This document shows positions 61,177 to 64,000 of a stretch of 64,000 bases of DNA, piece after piece. The notes under the pieces are model-generated. The model searched no databases. It was not told the origin of the DNA and saw only the letters and a list, made by a program, of their open reading frames with translations. A program made the translations under genes and the position numbers. Position 1 is the stretch's first letter; every line of letters starts with the position of its first letter. Origin of the DNA: Planctomycetales bacterium ZRK34 (GTDB taxonomy: Bacteria; Planctomycetota; Phycisphaerae; Phycisphaerales; Zrk34); NCBI GenBank assembly GCA_014873095.1, contig CP050848.1, positions 3,655,850 to 3,719,849 of the forward strand. The letters run 5' to 3'.

Positions 61177-62766
61177 GTGAGCGATTCAAACGCCATCGAC
61201 CAACGCCGCTCGAAAATCACCGATCTGACTTTGACCGCCGCGCTGATCCTTGCGATCGGCGCGGCGGCTTTTTTGCGCTTTCCCGGACTCGACCTGCGCC
61301 CCATGCATGGCGATGAAGGCGTCAACGCCATGAAGTTCATCCACCTGGCCGAGGGCGACGGCTACCGCTACGACCCCGAGGAATTTCACGGCCCGTTGCT
61401 GCCGTATCTGACCGTGCCGTGGGGCGTGTTCAACCCCGATGGGGACCGGGCCGACTACACCGCGGTGTTTTTCCGGAGCTTGATCGCAGTGCTGGGCACG
61501 CTGCTGGTGATGACCAAGCTGGGCGTGCGACACATGTTCGGCCGAGGGGCGGCGTTGTATGCGGCGATTCTGATCGCCATCAGTCCGGCGATGAGTTTCT
61601 ACAGCCGCTATTACATTCATGAAATGCCGCTGGTGCTGGCGAGCTTTCTCGTGATCGTCACCGCGTGGTATTACCTGCAGAACCGGCGCGTCGGCTGGGC
61701 GATCGCATGCGGCGCCTGCGTCGGACTCATGCACGCGACGAAGGAAACCTGCGTCATCGCGTGGTTCTCCATGGGCGTTGCAGCGATCGCAGCTTACTTG
61801 GTGACTCGATCATCACGCGAAGACGACCGCCTGCCGATTCGCATCTCCCACATCGTGTATGCGTTGCTGGCCGCGGTCGCCGTATCGGTGACCTTCTTCA
61901 CATCGTTATTCACGAACTGGCAGGGCCCCTGGGATTCGATTCACACGTATGCGACGTGGATCAGCGCCGGGGCCGGCAAAGAGCTGCGCCACGAGCATCC
62001 GTGGTACTGGTACCTGCAACTGCTCACGTGGTATCACCCCAAGGCCGGGCCGTGGTGGTCCGAGGCGTTGATCGTCGTGTTGTGGGTCATCGGCAGCGTG
62101 CTGTCGCTGGGCGGTTGGGGTTTTGCCGGCGAGGCCCGGCGATTCCGAGGCCCGGCGGTGTTCATGACGGTTTACGCGTTCGTGCTACTGGCGGTGTATT
62201 CGGTGATTCCGTACAAGACGCCTTGGATCGTGCTGGGCCCAATGCACGCGATGATCATCGTCGGCGGAATCGGCGCGGCAGTGATTGTCCGCAAGACGCC
62301 GACCGTCTGGGCCAAGGCGATCGTGATTCTCGCGCTGGCCGCCGCCGCCGGGCAACTCGCCGACAAGGCCTACCAGACCAATTTCCGCTTCTACGCCGAC
62401 GCCCGCAGTCCGTGGGTGTATGCCCACCCGACGCGCGATGTGTTCCGCATCGCCGAGCGGGCCCAGCAGATTGCCGAGGTCAGCGGACAGGGCGACCAGA
62501 TGGTCATCCGCGTGATTGATGATGGTAACTACTGGCCGCTGCCGTATTACCTGCGGACGTTCGAGCATGTGGGTTTTCTACCCCGGGTGCCTGAGAAGCT
62601 GGAAGGGCCGTTCATCATCGCCGGGCCGGCGCTCGATGATGCCGTCGGTAAGCGCCTCGTTGACACTCACCACGGCGAATACTACGGCCTGCGGCCCGGG
62701 GTTGTGATTTCCGTGTATATCCGCAAGGATCTCTGGGACGCTTTCATCGAGCGCCAGAGTCAGTAA
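61177..62766 (+). CDS. TIGR03663-like multi-pass membrane protein (glycosyltransferase-39-like)
   Basis: This protein of about 529 residues has around ten membrane helices. The luminal-side acidic motif in LDLRPMHGDEGVNAMKFIHLAEGDGYRYDPEEFHGPLLPYL is typical of TIGR03663/Agl23-type and PMT-like GT-C proteins. SPAMSFYSRYYIHEMPLVLASFLV and YSVIPYKTPWIVLGPMHAMI also fit. It probably transfers or handles lipid-linked sugars. The start is uncertain: GTG 61177 (chosen) or ATG 61099, which would add a very basic 26-residue leader. Confidence 0.82.
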   Translation: MSDSNAIDQRRSKITDLTLTAALILAIGAAAFLRFPGLDLRPMHGDEGVNAMKFIHLAEGDGYRYDPEEFHGPLLPYLTVPWGVFNPDGDRADYTAVFFRSLIAVLGTLLVMTKLGVRHMFGRGAALYAAILIAISPAMSFYSRYYIHEMPLVLASFLVIVTAWYYLQNRRVGWAIACGACVGLMHATKETCVIAWFSMGVAAIAAYLVTRSSREDDRLPIRISHIVYALLAAVAVSVTFFTSLFTNWQGPWDSIHTYATWISAGAGKELRHEHPWYWYLQLLTWYHPKAGPWWSEALIVVLWVIGSVLSLGGWGFAGEARRFRGPAVFMTVYAFVLLAVYSVIPYKTPWIVLGPMHAMIIVGGIGAAVIVRKTPTVWAKAIVILALAAAAGQLADKAYQTNFRFYADARSPWVYAHPTRDVFRIAERAQQIAEVSGQGDQMVIRVIDDGNYWPLPYYLRTFEHVGFLPRVPEKLEGPFIIAGPALDDAVGKRLVDTHHGEYYGLRPGVVISVYIRKDLWDAFIERQSQ

Positions 62767-62823
62767 AATAAAACTCCCGCCTGCTGCGTTTGATTCGTTG
62801 CCAACCAAACAGGAGTCCCCTTC

Positions 62824-64000
62824 ATGTTTAAGCGTTCCCTTTTCGCTGTGGCGTGTCTGTGCCTGATCGCCTCGATCGCACAAGCCGCCTCCAACCAGCC
62901 CCCGCAAGGCTTCACCGCCCTGTTCAACGGCAAGAATCTCGACGGCTGGTGGGGCGAGTCCACCACCGATCCGCGCAGCTACATCAATCTGCCGGCCGAT
63001 GAACTTGCCGCCAAAAAGCAGAAGTCGCTGGACGACATCAACAAGCACTGGTCCGTCGAAAAAGGCGAGCTGGTCAACGACGGTCACGGCCTCTACCTGA
63101 CGACCGACAAGTTCTACGGCGATTTCGAACTGCTGCTCGAATACAAGACCGTCGCCAAGGCCGACTCGGGCGTGTATCTCCGCGGCGTGCCGCAGGTGCA
63201 GATCTGGGACTACACCGAGGAAGGCGGCAAGTGGAAGATCGGCGCCGACAAGGGCTCCGGCGGCCTGTGGAACAACCCCAAGGACTGGCCCGGTAAAGAC
63301 CCGGCCGTGCTGGCGGACAAGCCCTTCGGGCAGTGGAATAAGCTGCGTGTGATCATGGTTGGCGAGCGCGTCAGCGTCTGGCTCAACGACAAACTCGTCG
63401 TCGACCACGCCCGCATGAAAAACTACTACGACAAGAAGGGCAGCACCCCGATCCCCGCGGTCGGCCCCATCCAGCTTCAGACCCACGGTGGTGAAATCCG
63501 CTGGCGCGACGTGTTCATCCGCGAGATCGGAACCGATGAAGCCAACCAGTACCTGGCCAGGAAGTCGGGCGATGGCTTCGAGCAGATCTTCAACGGCAAG
63601 AATTTCGACGGCTGGGCCGGTCCGACCGACAACTACGAAGTCACTTCCGATGGCAATCTCATGTGTAAGCCTGGCAAAGGCGGCACGATCTACACCAAGG
63701 CCGAGTACAGCGACTTCGTGGCCCGCCTCGAGTTCAAGCTTCCGCCCGGCGGCAACAACGGCCTGGCCATCCGCTATCCCGGTCACGGCAACGCCGCTTA
63801 CGACGCCATGTGCGAATGCCAGGTGCTCGACAATACCGCCGACAAGTACAAGGACCTCAAGCCCCAGCAGTATCACGGTTCGATTTACGCGCAGTTCCCC
63901 GCTCAGCGCGGCTACCTCCGTCCCGTTGGTCAGTGGAATTTTCAAACCGTCACCGTCAAGGGCCACCGCCTGATCTGCGAACTCAACGGCACCGTCATCA
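62824..64000 (+). CDS. Secreted protein with two DUF1080 domains (3' end outside window)
   Basis: At least 392 residues are open to the window edge. A signal peptide (MFKRSLFAVACLCLIASIAQA) is followed by a first DUF1080 domain (FTALFNGKNLDGWWGES, DFELLLEYKTVAKADSGVYLRG, WNKLRVIMVGERVSVWLNDKLVVDH, PIQLQTHGGEIRWRDVFIREI). A second domain starts near residue 255 (FEQIFNGKNFDGWAGPTDNYEV, FVARLEFKLPPGGNNGLAIRYPG). AGGAG precedes the ATG. The family is linked to breakdown of 3-keto-glycosides. It is truncated by the window, not by mutation. Confidence 0.9.
   Translation, partial: MFKRSLFAVACLCLIASIAQAASNQPPQGFTALFNGKNLDGWWGESTTDPRSYINLPADELAAKKQKSLDDINKHWSVEKGELVNDGHGLYLTTDKFYGDFELLLEYKTVAKADSGVYLRGVPQVQIWDYTEEGGKWKIGADKGSGGLWNNPKDWPGKDPAVLADKPFGQWNKLRVIMVGERVSVWLNDKLVVDHARMKNYYDKKGSTPIPAVGPIQLQTHGGEIRWRDVFIREIGTDEANQYLARKSGDGFEQIFNGKNFDGWAGPTDNYEVTSDGNLMCKPGKGGTIYTKAEYSDFVARLEFKLPPGGNNGLAIRYPGHGNAAYDAMCECQVLDNTADKYKDLKPQQYHGSIYAQFPAQRGYLRPVGQWNFQTVTVKGHRLICELNGTVI

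Noticed and set aside
62578-63966. 462-residue minus-strand frame at the right edge
   Set aside because: Lies opposite the DUF1080 gene, which has a signal peptide and two recognisable domains. The antisense frame has none.

Overview
The window is a high-GC bacterial chromosome segment that most likely comes from the Planctomycetota, plausibly the class Phycisphaerae. The evidence is a PVM-type (Planctomycetes/Verrucomicrobia) bacterial microcompartment locus, a sulfatase, two DUF1080 proteins, a two-domain DUF6807/PmoA-like protein, Tat-exported Gfo/Idh/MocA and enolase-superfamily proteins, a TIGR03663-like membrane protein, and outer-membrane-related genes (lpxI, ydbH-ynbE-ydbL). The assignment rests on gene content, not on a marker gene.

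Layout. 0-10 kb: a BMC operon with three BMC-H and three BMC-P shell proteins, acetate/propionate kinase, CoA-acylating aldehyde dehydrogenase, a class II sugar-phosphate aldolase, an RpiB-like protein, a secreted GH20-like protein, a TIM-barrel aldolase-like protein and a DeoR regulator. It is probably for L-fucose/L-rhamnose-type sugars. 10-14.7 kb (minus): ydbH-ynbE-ydbL, an MFS transporter and a lipoprotein. 14.86-15.11 kb: an unannotated structured RNA with its own -10 box and intrinsic terminator, roughly 6S-sized. 15-24.3 kb: cysE, then pstS-pstC-pstA-pstB-phoU with strongly enlarged PstC and PstA. 24.3-28.7 kb (minus): a three-gene carbohydrate-catabolism operon. 28.9-36 kb: lpxI, a PqiA-like gene, acnA, and a degenerate receiver gene in front of groES-groEL. 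36-38.9 kb: a small accessory island with an AT-rich lipoprotein gene, a complete IS4-family element with 20-bp inverted repeats and 9-bp target duplication, and a RAYT transposase flanked by two 99-bp REP-like repeats. 39-45.5 kb: DUF1080, STAS, GDPD, RsmJ and an arsenic operon arsR-arsC-arsM-DGC-acr3 (minus). 45.6-52 kb: GST, small membrane proteins, hemW carrying an in-frame palindromic repeat, an FHA protein, asd and pilT. 52-64 kb: an ArsR-type regulator, sulfatase, lipid-kinase-like and MBL genes, then a heptaheme cytochrome c, a cytochrome b and a membrane-tethered discoidin-like protein, a TIGR03663-like protein and a truncated tandem DUF1080 gene.

Most interesting links. (1) A 24-bp sequence containing the palindrome AGTGA-N4-TCACT lies directly upstream of the ArsR-type regulator (52.3 kb). 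It is repeated, identical but inverted, about 240 bp upstream of the heptaheme cytochrome operon (56.97 kb). This suggests one regulon in which the regulator controls both itself and an undescribed electron-transfer module. (2) A 73-bp double-hairpin repeat has been captured in frame inside hemW. (3) There is a candidate 6S-like RNA at 14.87-15.11 kb. (4) REP-like hairpins sit between cistrons in the BMC operon, where they could set shell-protein stoichiometry. No tRNA, rRNA or CRISPR array was seen. Functions come from sequence reading only; no database search was run.
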